Shown here one piece after another: positions 1-8,942 of a DNA stretch of 64,000 nt. The translations under genes and the position numbers were made by a program. Origin of the DNA: Xanthomonas euvesicatoria pv. euvesicatoria (GTDB lineage Bacteria; Pseudomonadota; Gammaproteobacteria; Xanthomonadales; Xanthomonadaceae); assembly GCF_020880415.1 (NCBI RefSeq), contig NZ_JAJIUJ010000049.1, positions 62,001 to 126,000 on the forward strand, given 5' to 3'. How positions within the stretch are numbered: the stretch's first letter is position 1; every line of letters starts with the position of its first letter. A model generated the notes under the pieces. That model ran no database searches. It worked only from the letters and a program-made list of their open reading frames with translations, and had not been told where the DNA came from.

Positions 1-1
1 C

Positions 2-724
2 ACCTTCGGCGTGGATCTGCCGATGGGCAGCGGCGGCACCATCGTCGGTGCGGCCGTGACCTCCGGTCAGGACCGTGCGCACATCGCCGCGTCTTCGAGC
101 CGTCTGCGCTCGGACCGGTATGCGATGACCGCGTACCTGTACCAGCCGATCGGCCAGGCGTATCTGTCGGCGATCGGTTCGTACGGCATGAGCAACGTCC
201 AGACCGAACGCAACGTGCAGGCCGGCAGCATCGGCGAGCGCTTGCAGGACCGTCGCCACGACACCAACTGGTCGGCGCGCGCGGAAATCGGCCTCATGCC
301 GCATGCCGGGTTGTCGCCGTTCGTGGCCGCCGGTGTGGTGAGCCAGACCCAGGATGCCTTCAGCGAAGCCTCGGTGACGGGCCTTGGCCTGAGCGCGAAC
401 AGCGACACCCTGCGCGCAGGGTACGGCGAGGTGGGTGTGCGTGGCCATCTGGCGCGCGGCAACTGGGGCTTCGATGGTCTGGTGGCCTATCGCTCGCTGC
501 TGGGCAACCCGAATGCCGACTTCTCTGCGTGGTTCACCGGCCTGCCGGAAGCGCGTTTCAATGTCGCCGGCGAGCCGGTGTCCAAGCAGTCGCTGCGCGC
601 CTCGGTTGGCCTGCGTTACCAGCTCAACGATGCGTTCTCCATCTACGGCAACGTGGGTGCCGAGCGCGCTCGTTCGGACACCAACAGCATCAACGCCAAC
701 ATCGGTCTGCGCTGGCAGTTCTGA
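2..724 (+). CDS. Autotransporter, C-terminal beta-barrel (5'-truncated by window)
   Basis: This is the 3' end of a longer gene that begins before the window. The visible part, about 240 residues, has the alternating polar/aromatic strand pattern of a type V secretion beta-barrel and finishes with NANIGLRWQF, the terminal-Phe signature recognised by the BAM complex. The barrel sits in the outer membrane and exports an N-terminal passenger that is not visible here, so the effector function (protease, esterase or adhesin) cannot be stated. An intrinsic terminator lies about 75 nt after the stop codon. The barrel is not obviously a copy of the barrel of the giant autotransporter at 8.9-19.1 kb. 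The family call is strong; the passenger type is unknown. Confidence 0.85.
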   Translation, partial: TFGVDLPMGSGGTIVGAAVTSGQDRAHIAASSSRLRSDRYAMTAYLYQPIGQAYLSAIGSYGMSNVQTERNVQAGSIGERLQDRRHDTNWSARAEIGLMPHAGLSPFVAAGVVSQTQDAFSEASVTGLGLSANSDTLRAGYGEVGVRGHLARGNWGFDGLVAYRSLLGNPNADFSAWFTGLPEARFNVAGEPVSKQSLRASVGLRYQLNDAFSIYGNVGAERARSDTNSINANIGLRWQF

Positions 725-798
725 TTGCAGCCGATGCAGCGGTGCTGCAGGCGATGCACGTGACGATGTCACGCACACTGCTGCGTGACAGATAAAAG

Positions 799-825
799 AA
801 GGCCCCGGCATGTCCGGGGCCTTTT
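799..825 (+). terminator. Intrinsic terminator after the autotransporter
   Basis: A perfect 8-bp GGCCCCGG/CCGGGGCC stem (801-808 and 814-821) with a 5-nt loop is flanked by an A-rich 5' side and TTTT on the 3' side. It lies about 75 nt past the autotransporter stop codon and separates it from the efflux operon. Confidence 0.85.
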
Positions 826-1211
826 CGTTGACGGCCGCGTGCCAATGGCGAAACCGCCAAGCGCTTGGCTGACACGGCGTCTTGCGTGCCGGCCCCGCGC
901 AGACGATACGAAAGTATATCGATGCGATGTCCATGGACTGGCGAAAACGCCCGAAAACCCCTGGTTTCGCGCGCTGACGGCTGGCACCATGCACGCCATC
1001 GACGCGGCTGCAGCACGCGTTGCAACTGCGCCGGCCCGGATGGCTGGCGCGCAACTCACACCTGTGGCGATGCGCCATGGGTGCCAGGCGATGCCGATGT
1101 ACGCCGCTGCCGGCAGCGCGCGTAGATCCATCGCCGATGCAACCGCGGCCTGCGTTCGCGCATCGCAGGCTGCGGGTGCAACGCCTTCCCTCTCCCCGTA
1201 CGAGTCATCGC
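826..1211. other. Non-coding gap upstream of the efflux operon
   Basis: No convincing gene is visible between the terminator and the efflux adaptor. Open frames here are GC-driven and have no family resemblance. The stretch presumably holds the promoter of the efflux operon, but no clear -35/-10 pair was identified. Confidence 0.5.
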
Positions 1212-2327
1212 ATGTCGTCCCCCTTCCTGCGTTCTACGCTGGCAGCTGCCTGTGTGTGCAGCTTGCTGGCCGGCTGCGGAGCCACGCCGCCGCCGGCTGC
1301 TCCCTCGCCGCTGCTGATCCACACCAACACGCAGGTGATGGTGCCGGCGCACTCGCCCCTGCGTGCCAGCCTGCGCGTGCAGGCCGTGCGCAGCCAACCC
1401 ATCGCCCCGCTGCTGCAGATGCCGGCGGTGATCGACGTGCTGCCCGAGCGCCTGGTGCGCGTCGTGCCGCCGTTGGCCGGGCGCGTGGTCGCACTGCCCA
1501 AGACCCTGGGCGACACCGTGCATGCGGGCGATGTGCTGTGCGTGCTGGATTCTGCCGAACTCGCCAGTGCCTACAGCGATGCCGGCAAGACGCGCGCCAC
1601 GCTGGAACAGGCGCGCCTGGAACTTGCCCGGCAGAAGGCGCTGGCAGTGGACAGCATTTCCGCTGCACGCGATCTGCAGGCGGCGCAGCAGGCCTTCGAC
1701 AGCGCGCAGAACGATGCACGGGCGGCCAGCGATCGCCTGGCCCAGCTGGGTGTGGCTGCGCAGGCGAGCTCGCACCGGCGCTATGTCGTGCGTGCGCCCA
1801 TTGCCGGCCGCGTGGCGGAGCTGAGCGCTGCGCTGGGCGGCTTCTGGAACGACACGTCGGCGTCACTGATGACGGTGGCCGATATCTCGCAGGTGTGGCT
1901 CACCGCCAGCGTGCCGGAACGCGAGATTGGCCAGGTCTTCGAAGGTCAGCCGGTCACTGCCAGCCTGGATGCCTATCCTGGCCAACGCTTCGTCGGCCAC
2001 GTGCAACACCTGGACGATTTGCTCGACCCCGCCACCCGCACGTTGAAAGTCAGGGTGGCCTTGAATAACCGCGACGGCCTGCTCAAGCCGGGCATGTTTG
2101 CGCGCGCCCAATTCCAGTCGCGCCCGCAACAGGCATTGGTGGTGCCCGATAGTGCGCTCTTGCAGATGGGACTGTACACGCGGGTGTTTGTCGAAACCGC
2201 GCCGTTCGCTTATCGCTCGCGCATCGTGGCCACCGGCCGCGCAATGGAGGGCTATACCGAAATCCTGTCCGGCTTGAAGGCCGGCGAGCGTGTGGTGATC
2301 AAGGACGGAGCCTTGCTCAATGATTGA
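1212..2327 (+). CDS. RND efflux periplasmic adaptor (membrane fusion) lipoprotein
   Basis: Periplasmic adaptor of a tripartite RND pump of the HlyD/CusB/CzcB class, 371 residues. The chosen ATG gives a typical lipoprotein signal peptide ending in the lipobox LLAGC (Cys near residue 20), so the protein should be anchored in the inner membrane. A barrel-sandwich (lipoyl-like) region is visible around VHAGDVLCVLDSAEL. It is followed by an Ala/Gln-rich alpha-helical hairpin (about residues 110-170), the second lipoyl half (YVVRAPIAGRVAELS) and beta-barrel segments. The open frame continues upstream, but those extra residues would destroy the signal peptide. Its end overlaps the pump gene by 8 nt, indicating translational coupling. 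No His/Met-rich metal-binding extension is obvious, so the substrate metal is not predictable from this subunit. Confidence 0.9.
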   Translation: MSSPFLRSTLAAACVCSLLAGCGATPPPAAPSPLLIHTNTQVMVPAHSPLRASLRVQAVRSQPIAPLLQMPAVIDVLPERLVRVVPPLAGRVVALPKTLGDTVHAGDVLCVLDSAELASAYSDAGKTRATLEQARLELARQKALAVDSISAARDLQAAQQAFDSAQNDARAASDRLAQLGVAAQASSHRRYVVRAPIAGRVAELSAALGGFWNDTSASLMTVADISQVWLTASVPEREIGQVFEGQPVTASLDAYPGQRFVGHVQHLDDLLDPATRTLKVRVALNNRDGLLKPGMFARAQFQSRPQQALVVPDSALLQMGLYTRVFVETAPFAYRSRIVATGRAMEGYTEILSGLKAGERVVIKDGALLND

Positions 2328-5300
2328 GGCGATCATCACCACCTGCTTCCAGCGTCGCGGCATCGTCTGGCTGGTCTTCGTACTCATTGCGTTATACGGC
2401 ACATGGAGCTGGACGCAGCTGCCGGTGGAGGCTTACCCGGACATCGCCGATGTCACCTCGCAGGTGGTCACGCAGGTCCCGGGCCTGGGTGCAGAAGAAG
2501 TGGAACAGCAGATCACCGTGCCGCTGGAACGTGCGTTGATGGGCACGCCCGGCCTGCATGTGTTGCGCTCGCGCAGCCTGTTCGCCCTTTCCTTGATCAC
2601 GCTGGTCTTCGACGATGGGACGGAAGGCTACTTCGCGCGCCAGCGTGTGCTGGAACGCATCCAGGCGGTCACCCTGCCCTATGGCGCAATTCCCGGGCTC
2701 GACCCATACACCTCGCCCACCGGCGAGATTTATCGCTATACGCTGGAATCGAAAACACGCAGCCTGCGCGAGCTGTCGGACCTGCAATTCTGGACGGTGA
2801 TTCCGCGCCTGCAGAAAGTGCCAGGCGTGGCCGATGTGACCAATTTCGGCGGCCTTACCACGCAGTTTTCGCTGGCGCTGGAGCCGGACCGCCTGACCCG
2901 GTACGGGGTGTCGTTGCAGCAGGTCAAGAGCGCCATCACCAGCAACAACGCCGATGGCGGCGGCAGCGTGATGGATCGTGGCGAACAAAGTTACGTGATC
3001 CGCGGCATCGGCCTGCTGCATTCGTTGCAGGACATCGGCAATGTGGTGGTGAGCAGCAGCAATGGCGTACCGGTCCTGGTCAAGGACCTAGGCCAGGTGC
3101 GCTACGACAATGTCGAGCGACGCGGCATTCTGGGCAAGGACGGCAACCCGGACACGATCGAAGGCATCGCGTTGCTGCTCAAGGACAGCAACCCGTCGGT
3201 GGCCTTGCAAGGCATCCACAGCGCCGTGGAGGAGCTCAACAACGGCGTGCTGCCCAGGGACGTCAAGGTGGTGCCGTACCTGGATCGGACCGCGTTGATC
3301 GACGCCACGCTGCATACGGTGAGCGCCACGCTGACCGAAGGCATGCTGCTGGTGTGCGTGGTGCTGTTGATCTTCCTGGGTAGCCCGCGTGCGGCGGCGA
3401 TCGTGTCGCTGACCATCCCGCTGTCGTTGCTGATCGCCTTCATCTTCATGCACCACCTCAAGATTCCGGCCAATCTGCTGTCGTTGGGCGCGATCGACTT
3501 CGGCATCCTGGTCGATGGTGCGGTGGTGCTGGTGGAAAACGTCTTGCGCCTGCGCGAAGAAAACAGCCAGCGTGCATTGACGGCGCGCGATGCGATCGAC
3601 GCCACCCTGCAGGTGGCACGGCCGATCTTTTTCGGCATGGCCGTGATCGGCTGTGCGTACCTGCCGCTGCTGGCGTTCGAACGCATCGAATACAAGCTGT
3701 TTTCGCCGATGGCCTACGCGGTGGGCGCGGCCTTGATCGGTGCGCTGCTGGTGGCGCTGACACTGATTCCTGGCCTGGCGTGGCTGGCGTTTCGCAAGCC
3801 GCGCAAGATGATGCACAATCGCGTACTGGAAACACTGGGGCAGCGCTACCGCGCATTGCTGGAACGCAGCGTGGGCCGACGCGGCTGGCTGCTGGCTTGC
3901 GCGGCGCTGGCCCTGTGCGTGCTGGCGGTGTTGGGGGGCAGCATCGGCCGCGACTTCCTGCCGTATATCGATGAAGGATCGCTGTGGCTGCAGGTGCAGA
4001 TGCCGCCAGGCATCACCTTGGACAAGGCCGCCACCATGGCCAATGCCTTGCGCAAGGCCACGCTGGAATTTCCCGAGGTCTCGTATGTGGTGACCCAGAC
4101 CGGGCGCAACGACGATGGCACCGACTACTGGACGCCTTCGCATATCGAAGCGAGCGTGGGCCTGCGTCCCTACAAAGACTGGCCGGCCGGCATGGACAAG
4201 CAGGCATTGATCGCTGCGCTCGGCGCACGTTATGCACGGATGCCCGGTTACACGGTGAGCATGATGCAGCCGATGATCGACGGCGTGCAGGACAAGCTCT
4301 CCGGCGCGCATAGCGATCTGACCGTGAAGGTGTTCGGCGACGATCTGCAGCAGGTTCGCGGCGTTGCCGACCAGGTGGCTGCAACCTTGCACAAGGTGCC
4401 GGGCGCTGCGGACATCGCCGTGGATGTAGAGCCGCCCCTGCCCAACCTGCAGGTACGTTTCGACCGCGCGGCGGCAGCACGCTATGGCATCAATGCGGCC
4501 GATGTGTCGGATCTGATTTCCACCGGCATCGGCGGCAGCCCGATCGGGCAGATGTACATCGGCGAGAAGAGCTACGACCTCACCGTGCGCTTTCCGCAAC
4601 GGTATCGCAACGATCCGCAGGCCATCGGCGCGTTGCGCCTGCGCACCGCTGCCGGCGCCGAGATACCGCTCTCGGCGGTGGCCAGCATCATCACCACCAG
4701 TGGCCAGAGCGTGATCGTGCGCGAGATGGGCCGGCGCAACATCATCGTGCGGCTCAACGTGCGCGGCCGCGACCTGTCCAGTTTCCTGAGCGATGCGCAG
4801 GCCACGCTCGCGCGGCAAGTGCACCTCGACCCGCAGCACATGCAGCTGGTGTGGGGTGGCCAGTTCGAGAACCTGCAGCGTGCCCAGGCGCGCTTGCTGG
4901 TGGTGCTGCCAACCACGTTGTGCATCATGTTCGTGTTGCTGTTTGGCGCATTCGGCAACCTGCGCCAGCCGACATTGGTGCTTGCCGCCGTGCCGCTGGC
5001 CATGATCGGCGGGTTGGCTGCATTGCACCTGCGCGGGATGACCCTCAATGTCTCCAGCGCGGTAGGTTTCATCGCCCTGTTCGGGGTGGCGGTCCTGAAC
5101 GCGGTGCTGATGCTCGCGCAGATCAACCGGCTGCGCCAGGACGTGGGCATGTCCTTGCGCGAGGCGGTGGTGGCCGGTGCGGTGAGCCGCATGCGTCCGG
5201 TACTGATGACCGCAACGGTGGCAGCGCTTGGCCTGGCACCGGCAATGCTCGCCACTGGCCTGGGCAGCGATGTGCAGCGCCCGTTGGCCACCGTGGTGGT

Positions 5301-5412
5301 TGGCGGCTTGGTCACCGCCACGGTGCTCACCTTGGTGTTGTTGCCATCGCTTTACTACCTGATGGAAGCCTTCGTCGCAACGCGCCAGGGCCGCCCGGAG
5401 ACGACCGCATGA
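2320..5412 (+). CDS. CusA/CzcA-family heavy-metal-type RND efflux pump
   Basis: Inner-membrane proton-driven pump of 1,030 residues, the usual length for the HME-RND family. The N-terminus (MIEAIITTCFQRR) and two large periplasmic loops between TM1-TM2 and TM7-TM8 fit the family. The TM4 segment DFGILVDGAVVLVEN carries the paired acidic residues that distinguish metal-exporting (CzcA-type) members from drug-exporting AcrB-type members. It also has the second-half motif FIALFGVAVLNAVLM. It starts inside the adaptor gene and its stop overlaps the start of the outer-membrane channel gene (ATGA), so the three subunits form one operon. The likely substrate is a divalent or monovalent metal cation; which one cannot be decided from sequence alone. 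Confidence 0.93.
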   Translation: MIEAIITTCFQRRGIVWLVFVLIALYGTWSWTQLPVEAYPDIADVTSQVVTQVPGLGAEEVEQQITVPLERALMGTPGLHVLRSRSLFALSLITLVFDDGTEGYFARQRVLERIQAVTLPYGAIPGLDPYTSPTGEIYRYTLESKTRSLRELSDLQFWTVIPRLQKVPGVADVTNFGGLTTQFSLALEPDRLTRYGVSLQQVKSAITSNNADGGGSVMDRGEQSYVIRGIGLLHSLQDIGNVVVSSSNGVPVLVKDLGQVRYDNVERRGILGKDGNPDTIEGIALLLKDSNPSVALQGIHSAVEELNNGVLPRDVKVVPYLDRTALIDATLHTVSATLTEGMLLVCVVLLIFLGSPRAAAIVSLTIPLSLLIAFIFMHHLKIPANLLSLGAIDFGILVDGAVVLVENVLRLREENSQRALTARDAIDATLQVARPIFFGMAVIGCAYLPLLAFERIEYKLFSPMAYAVGAALIGALLVALTLIPGLAWLAFRKPRKMMHNRVLETLGQRYRALLERSVGRRGWLLACAALALCVLAVLGGSIGRDFLPYIDEGSLWLQVQMPPGITLDKAATMANALRKATLEFPEVSYVVTQTGRNDDGTDYWTPSHIEASVGLRPYKDWPAGMDKQALIAALGARYARMPGYTVSMMQPMIDGVQDKLSGAHSDLTVKVFGDDLQQVRGVADQVAATLHKVPGAADIAVDVEPPLPNLQVRFDRAAAARYGINAADVSDLISTGIGGSPIGQMYIGEKSYDLTVRFPQRYRNDPQAIGALRLRTAAGAEIPLSAVASIITTSGQSVIVREMGRRNIIVRLNVRGRDLSSFLSDAQATLARQVHLDPQHMQLVWGGQFENLQRAQARLLVVLPTTLCIMFVLLFGAFGNLRQPTLVLAAVPLAMIGGLAALHLRGMTLNVSSAVGFIALFGVAVLNAVLMLAQINRLRQDVGMSLREAVVAGAVSRMRPVLMTATVAALGLAPAMLATGLGSDVQRPLATVVVGGLVTATVLTLVLLPSLYYLMEAFVATRQGRPETTA

Positions 5413-6893
5413 CCGACGTTCGCAACGCATTGCTCGCCGGTGCCGTGGCGGTATCGCTCGCCGCCTGCGCAGTGGGACCGGACTTTCAGCGCCCCGCTCT
5501 ACCTGCTGCCGATCGCTATACCGCCAATGCGTTACCGGCAACGATCGTGGACGCCGACGCGGCGCATGGTGGTGCGCAGCAGTTCGAGCCCGGGCAGGAC
5601 GTGCCGGCCGCCTGGTGGCGCGCCTTCGGCTCGCCGCAACTCAATGCTGTGGTGGAGCGGGCCTTACGTGCCAATCCGGACCTGCAGGCCGCCGACGCAG
5701 CGCTCCGGCAGGCGCAGCAGACGCTGGCCGCACAACGCGGTGCCTGGCTACCGCAAGCGGATCTGCATGTGGATGCCAGCCGGCAACGCGATTCGGTGGT
5801 GCCGGCGCCAGATGCCGGCATCGACACACCGTATGCGCTACGCACCGCCCAACTCAGCGTCAGCTACACGCTGGACGTCTTTGGCGGTACGCGGCGGCAA
5901 GTGGAAGCGGCCGGTGCGCAAGCACAGGCCCAGCGCGATCAGCGCGATGCGGCGTACCTGAGCCTCACCGCCAACGTGGTGAACGCGGCCATTGGCGAGG
6001 CGGCCGTGCGCGCGCAACTGGAGGCTGCGCGCGCGCAGGTCGCCATCGCCGAGCAGCTCTGCACGCTCACCGAACGCCAGCAGGCGCTTGGCGCGCTCGG
6101 TGCAGCGCAGGTGCTGGCCCAACGCACTGCGCTGGCACAGGCACAGGCCGCGGTGCCGGGGCTGGAAAAACAGCTGGAACAGCAACGGACCCTGCTCGCG
6201 ATTCTGGGCGGGCAGTTGCCTGGCGACGCTGCGGGTGCGCCGTTTACGCTGGACACGCTGCAATTACCGGCGCAATTGCCGTTATCGCTGCCCTCGCGGT
6301 TGGTCGATCGCCGCCCGGACATCCGCGCCGCCGAAGCGCAGGCGCATGCTGCCAGCGCATTGATCGGCGTGGCGGCCGCTGCGCGCTTGCCATCCATTAC
6401 CTTGAGTGCGGCCGGCGGCGGCTCTGCTTCCAGTGTCGGGCGCATGTTCGCGGCCGGCAATACACAATGGTCGGTGGCCGGCAGCCTGCTGCAACCGCTG
6501 TTCCATGGCGGCGCGCTTGCGCATCAGCAACGGGCGGCCGAAGCTGGCTACGCGCAGGCCATGGCGCAATACCGCAGCGTGGTGCTGAACGCATTTGGCG
6601 AGGTTTCCAACGCGCTCACCGCGCTGCAGAGCGACGCGCAGAACCTGCGCGCCTGTGCCGATGCGCAGGCCCTTGCGGAGCGCACGCTGGCGCTGGTGCA
6701 ACGTCAACAGGCGGTCGGTGCGGTGGGCATGGCAGATCTGCTGCAGGCGCAGCAGGCCTACCAAAGCACGCAGGCCGCCACGGTCCAGGCACAAGCCGCC
6801 CGCTACACCGACACCGTGGCGCTGTATCAGGCCCTGGGTGGCGGGCCGTGGTGGTCGCCAGCGGCCCAGACGCCCAAGCCCGCGGCTCCATGA
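5409..6893 (+). CDS. NodT/OprM-family outer-membrane efflux lipoprotein
   Basis: Outer-membrane channel of the tripartite efflux system, 494 residues. The ATG overlapping the pump stop codon gives a lipoprotein signal (VSLAACAVGPDFQRP; lipobox LAAC) and the typical post-Cys motif VGPDFQRP of NodT/OprM factors. Two repeats of long, Ala/Gln-rich coiled-coil helices are visible, together with the conserved SRLVDRRPDIRAAEAQ segment and the mid-protein equatorial region. The same frame is open for some 550 nt upstream inside the pump gene, but that stretch lacks a signal peptide and is a shadow. It completes the adaptor-pump-channel operon. Confidence 0.92.
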   Translation: MTDVRNALLAGAVAVSLAACAVGPDFQRPALPAADRYTANALPATIVDADAAHGGAQQFEPGQDVPAAWWRAFGSPQLNAVVERALRANPDLQAADAALRQAQQTLAAQRGAWLPQADLHVDASRQRDSVVPAPDAGIDTPYALRTAQLSVSYTLDVFGGTRRQVEAAGAQAQAQRDQRDAAYLSLTANVVNAAIGEAAVRAQLEAARAQVAIAEQLCTLTERQQALGALGAAQVLAQRTALAQAQAAVPGLEKQLEQQRTLLAILGGQLPGDAAGAPFTLDTLQLPAQLPLSLPSRLVDRRPDIRAAEAQAHAASALIGVAAAARLPSITLSAAGGGSASSVGRMFAAGNTQWSVAGSLLQPLFHGGALAHQQRAAEAGYAQAMAQYRSVVLNAFGEVSNALTALQSDAQNLRACADAQALAERTLALVQRQQAVGAVGMADLLQAQQAYQSTQAATVQAQAARYTDTVALYQALGGGPWWSPAAQTPKPAAP

Positions 6894-6957
6894 ATCACGC
6901 ACCGCAGCCAGCGCCGGTTGTGTAACGGCGGCGCCGCCAGCTGAGACAATCGCCGCC

Positions 6958-8034
6958 ATGCGCATGACCTCTCTCTTCCGCTCGCCACCCACGCGTACCG
7001 ACCTGCTCGGCATGGTCGGGCTGGTGGCGGGCATGGCAGCGATCTTCGTGGCCGATACCTTCACCGACTATGCGGTGGCGGCAGCCTTGTTCTATACGTT
7101 GGTGGTGCTGCTGTCGGTACGCCTGCTGACGCGCACGGGCGTAGTGCTGCTGGCGGCCACCTGCCTGGCGCTGATCGTGCTCAGCTTCCATCTCACCCCG
7201 GCCGGCAGCTACCGCGTGGGCGTGATCAACTCCTGCATCAGTGCGGTGGTGGTGGCGGTCACCACCTATCTGGCGGTGCAGATGGAAGCGGCCAAGGCGA
7301 GCGCACATGCCGCACAGGCACGGCTGTTGCGGCTCACCCGCAGCGGCAGCATGGGCGGGCTAGCCGCATCGATCGCCCACGAAGTCAATCAACCCTTGGC
7401 CGCCATCGTGACCAGTGGCAATGCCTGCCAGCGCTGGCTGGCGCAGCAACCGCCCAACCTGGCCAAGGCCGATGCAGCACTGGAGCGCATGCTCGCCGAC
7501 GCCGGCCGCGCCAGCGCCATCATCGCGCGCATGCGTGCATTGGCGCGTGGCGAAGCCAGCCAACGCCAGCCGCTGGATTTGAACCGCACCGTGCTCGACA
7601 TGATTGCCCTCACCCGTGGCGAAACCGAGCGCCATGGCATCGCGCTGTCGCTGGAGCTGGACCCTGCCCTGCCCGCGGTGCTGGCCGATGGCGTACAGAT
7701 CCAGCAGGTCATCGGCAATCTGTTGCTCAACGCCGTGGAGGCACTGGCGACCTTGCCGGACGAGGCGCGCAGCATCCATGTACGCTCGCACACCGATGGT
7801 GGGTGGGCATGCCTGTGCATCGACGACACCGGCCCAGGCTTGTCCGATGACGCACTGGCGCATGTATTCGAAGCATTCTGGGGCACCAAGGACGATGGCA
7901 TGGGCATTGGCTTGAGCATCAGCCGCACCATCATGGAAGCCAACGGCGGGCAGATCTGGGCCGAGCCGGCCGGTGTACGCGGCGCGCGCTTCGGCCTGCG
8001 TCTGCCCCTGGTCGCGACGGAGCGCAGGCCATGA
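6958..8034 (+). CDS. Membrane sensor histidine kinase (FixL-like core)
   Basis: Two-component sensor kinase of 358 residues. About 100 N-terminal residues form several hydrophobic segments (from LLGMVGLVAGMAAIFVA to VINSCISAVVVAVTTYLAV) without an extracytoplasmic loop domain. A HisKA H-box follows (SIAHEVNQPLAAIV, phospho-His within AHEVNQPL), then the N-box (QQVIGNLLLNAVEAL), G1 (DDTGPGLSDD) and G2 (GMGIGLSISRTI) ATP-binding motifs. The HEVNQPL variant and overall arrangement match FixL-type kinases. The ATG at 6958 was chosen as the first start that includes the first membrane segment; a second ATG lies 6 nt downstream. Its stop overlaps the response regulator start (ATGA). Lying 64 nt after the efflux genes, it may regulate them, which is inference. 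Confidence 0.9.
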   Translation: MRMTSLFRSPPTRTDLLGMVGLVAGMAAIFVADTFTDYAVAAALFYTLVVLLSVRLLTRTGVVLLAATCLALIVLSFHLTPAGSYRVGVINSCISAVVVAVTTYLAVQMEAAKASAHAAQARLLRLTRSGSMGGLAASIAHEVNQPLAAIVTSGNACQRWLAQQPPNLAKADAALERMLADAGRASAIIARMRALARGEASQRQPLDLNRTVLDMIALTRGETERHGIALSLELDPALPAVLADGVQIQQVIGNLLLNAVEALATLPDEARSIHVRSHTDGGWACLCIDDTGPGLSDDALAHVFEAFWGTKDDGMGIGLSISRTIMEANGGQIWAEPAGVRGARFGLRLPLVATERRP

Positions 8035-8642
8035 GCGAGCCGGCCCCGGTGGTGTATCTCATCGACGACGATGCCTCGATGCGCGCTGCACTGGAGGATC
8101 TGTTCGCCTCGGTCGGCTTGCAGGTCTACGCGTTCGGTTCCACCGATCAATTCCTCGCGCACCGGTTGCACGAGGCACCCGCCTGCCTGGTGCTGGACAT
8201 TCGCATGCCGGGCCAGAGCGGGATGGAGTTCCATCGGCGCATGGTCGAATCCGGCGTTGCCCTGCCCACCATCTTCATTACCGGCCATGGCGATATCGCG
8301 ATGAGCGTGGAGGCGATGAAGAACGGCGCGATCGAATTCCTGACCAAACCGTTCCGCGATCAGGCCCTGCTGGATGCCATTCAGGACGGCATCCGGCGTG
8401 ACCGTGCGCGCCGCCAGAGCGAGGCGGTGGCCGCGCAATTGCGTGCACGTTGGGAGTCGCTGAGTAGCGGCGAGCAGGATGTCACGCGATTGGTGGTGCA
8501 AGGTCTGTTGAACAAGCAGATCGCCGCGCGCCTGCACCTGAGCGAGATCACCGTGAAAGTGCGGCGTGGCCAGGCCATGCGCAAGATGCAGGCTGGCTCG
8601 CTGGCCGAACTGGTGCGCCTGGCCGAACGCATCGGGCTGTGA
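8031..8642 (+). CDS. FixJ-family response regulator (receiver + LuxR-type HTH)
   Basis: Response regulator of 203 residues, translationally coupled to the upstream kinase. The receiver domain has the acidic triad IDDD near the start, the phospho-acceptor Asp at about residue 56 (LVLDIRMPG) and the conserved Lys in FLTKPF, with FITGHGD between. The C-terminal LuxR/GerE helix-turn-helix (LSSGEQDVTRLVVQGLLNKQIAARLHLSEITVK) binds DNA. The receiver-HTH order and length match the FixJ/NarL-like family. Its likely partner is the kinase at 6958-8034. Target promoters are unknown; the adjacent efflux operon is a candidate. Confidence 0.93.
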   Translation: MSEPAPVVYLIDDDASMRAALEDLFASVGLQVYAFGSTDQFLAHRLHEAPACLVLDIRMPGQSGMEFHRRMVESGVALPTIFITGHGDIAMSVEAMKNGAIEFLTKPFRDQALLDAIQDGIRRDRARRQSEAVAAQLRARWESLSSGEQDVTRLVVQGLLNKQIAARLHLSEITVKVRRGQAMRKMQAGSLAELVRLAERIGL

Positions 8643-8880
8643 TGCGCGCTGTGTGACCGGTGCGCAGGCGTGCTGTGCTAGCTGCCCGCGCACGCGCCAT
8701 CGGCGGGCATCCAGCCGCCATGACGGCCTGCGTGCTCCAGGATGACAGCGCCATGCCGCAGCACCCACGCAGCGCTTTTTCGGCTCTCGATGTCATGCAT
8801 TGACCTGGTCACCGCAACGCACCTGACGCTCCGGTGCGTATCTTGCGGCGCGCGCGACAGACACAGGAATGCGGGCAAAA
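8643..8880. other. Gap after the response regulator, no supported gene
   Basis: About 240 nt without a convincing gene. A short - strand frame is open across part of it but matches no family I recognise. Confidence 0.4.
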
Positions 8881-8882
8881 AG

Positions 8883-8909
8883 AACGCCCCGGTATCCGGG
8901 GCGTTTTTG
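8883..8909. terminator. Bidirectional intrinsic terminator
   Basis: A perfect 10-bp stem AACGCCCCGG/CCGGGGCGTT (8883-8892 and 8896-8905) with a 3-nt loop has a T-run on the + side. On the - side there is an A/T run that reads as TTCTTTTT. It can end both the + strand two-component genes and the - strand giant autotransporter, whose stop is 33 nt away. Confidence 0.88.
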
Positions 8910-8942
8910 TTTCCGGTGTCAGGCATGCCGCAAGACAAGACT

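Noticed and set aside
979..996. A sigma-54-like sequence TGGCACCATGCACGC upstream of the efflux operon
   Set aside because: The GG and GC doublets are correctly spaced, but the -12 element is ACGC instead of TTGC and no enhancer site is apparent. It is too weak to call.
3088..5541. An 817-residue open frame on the - strand opposite the RND pump
   Set aside because: It is His/Gln/Arg-rich and matches no family, while the + strand encodes an intact CusA/CzcA pump.
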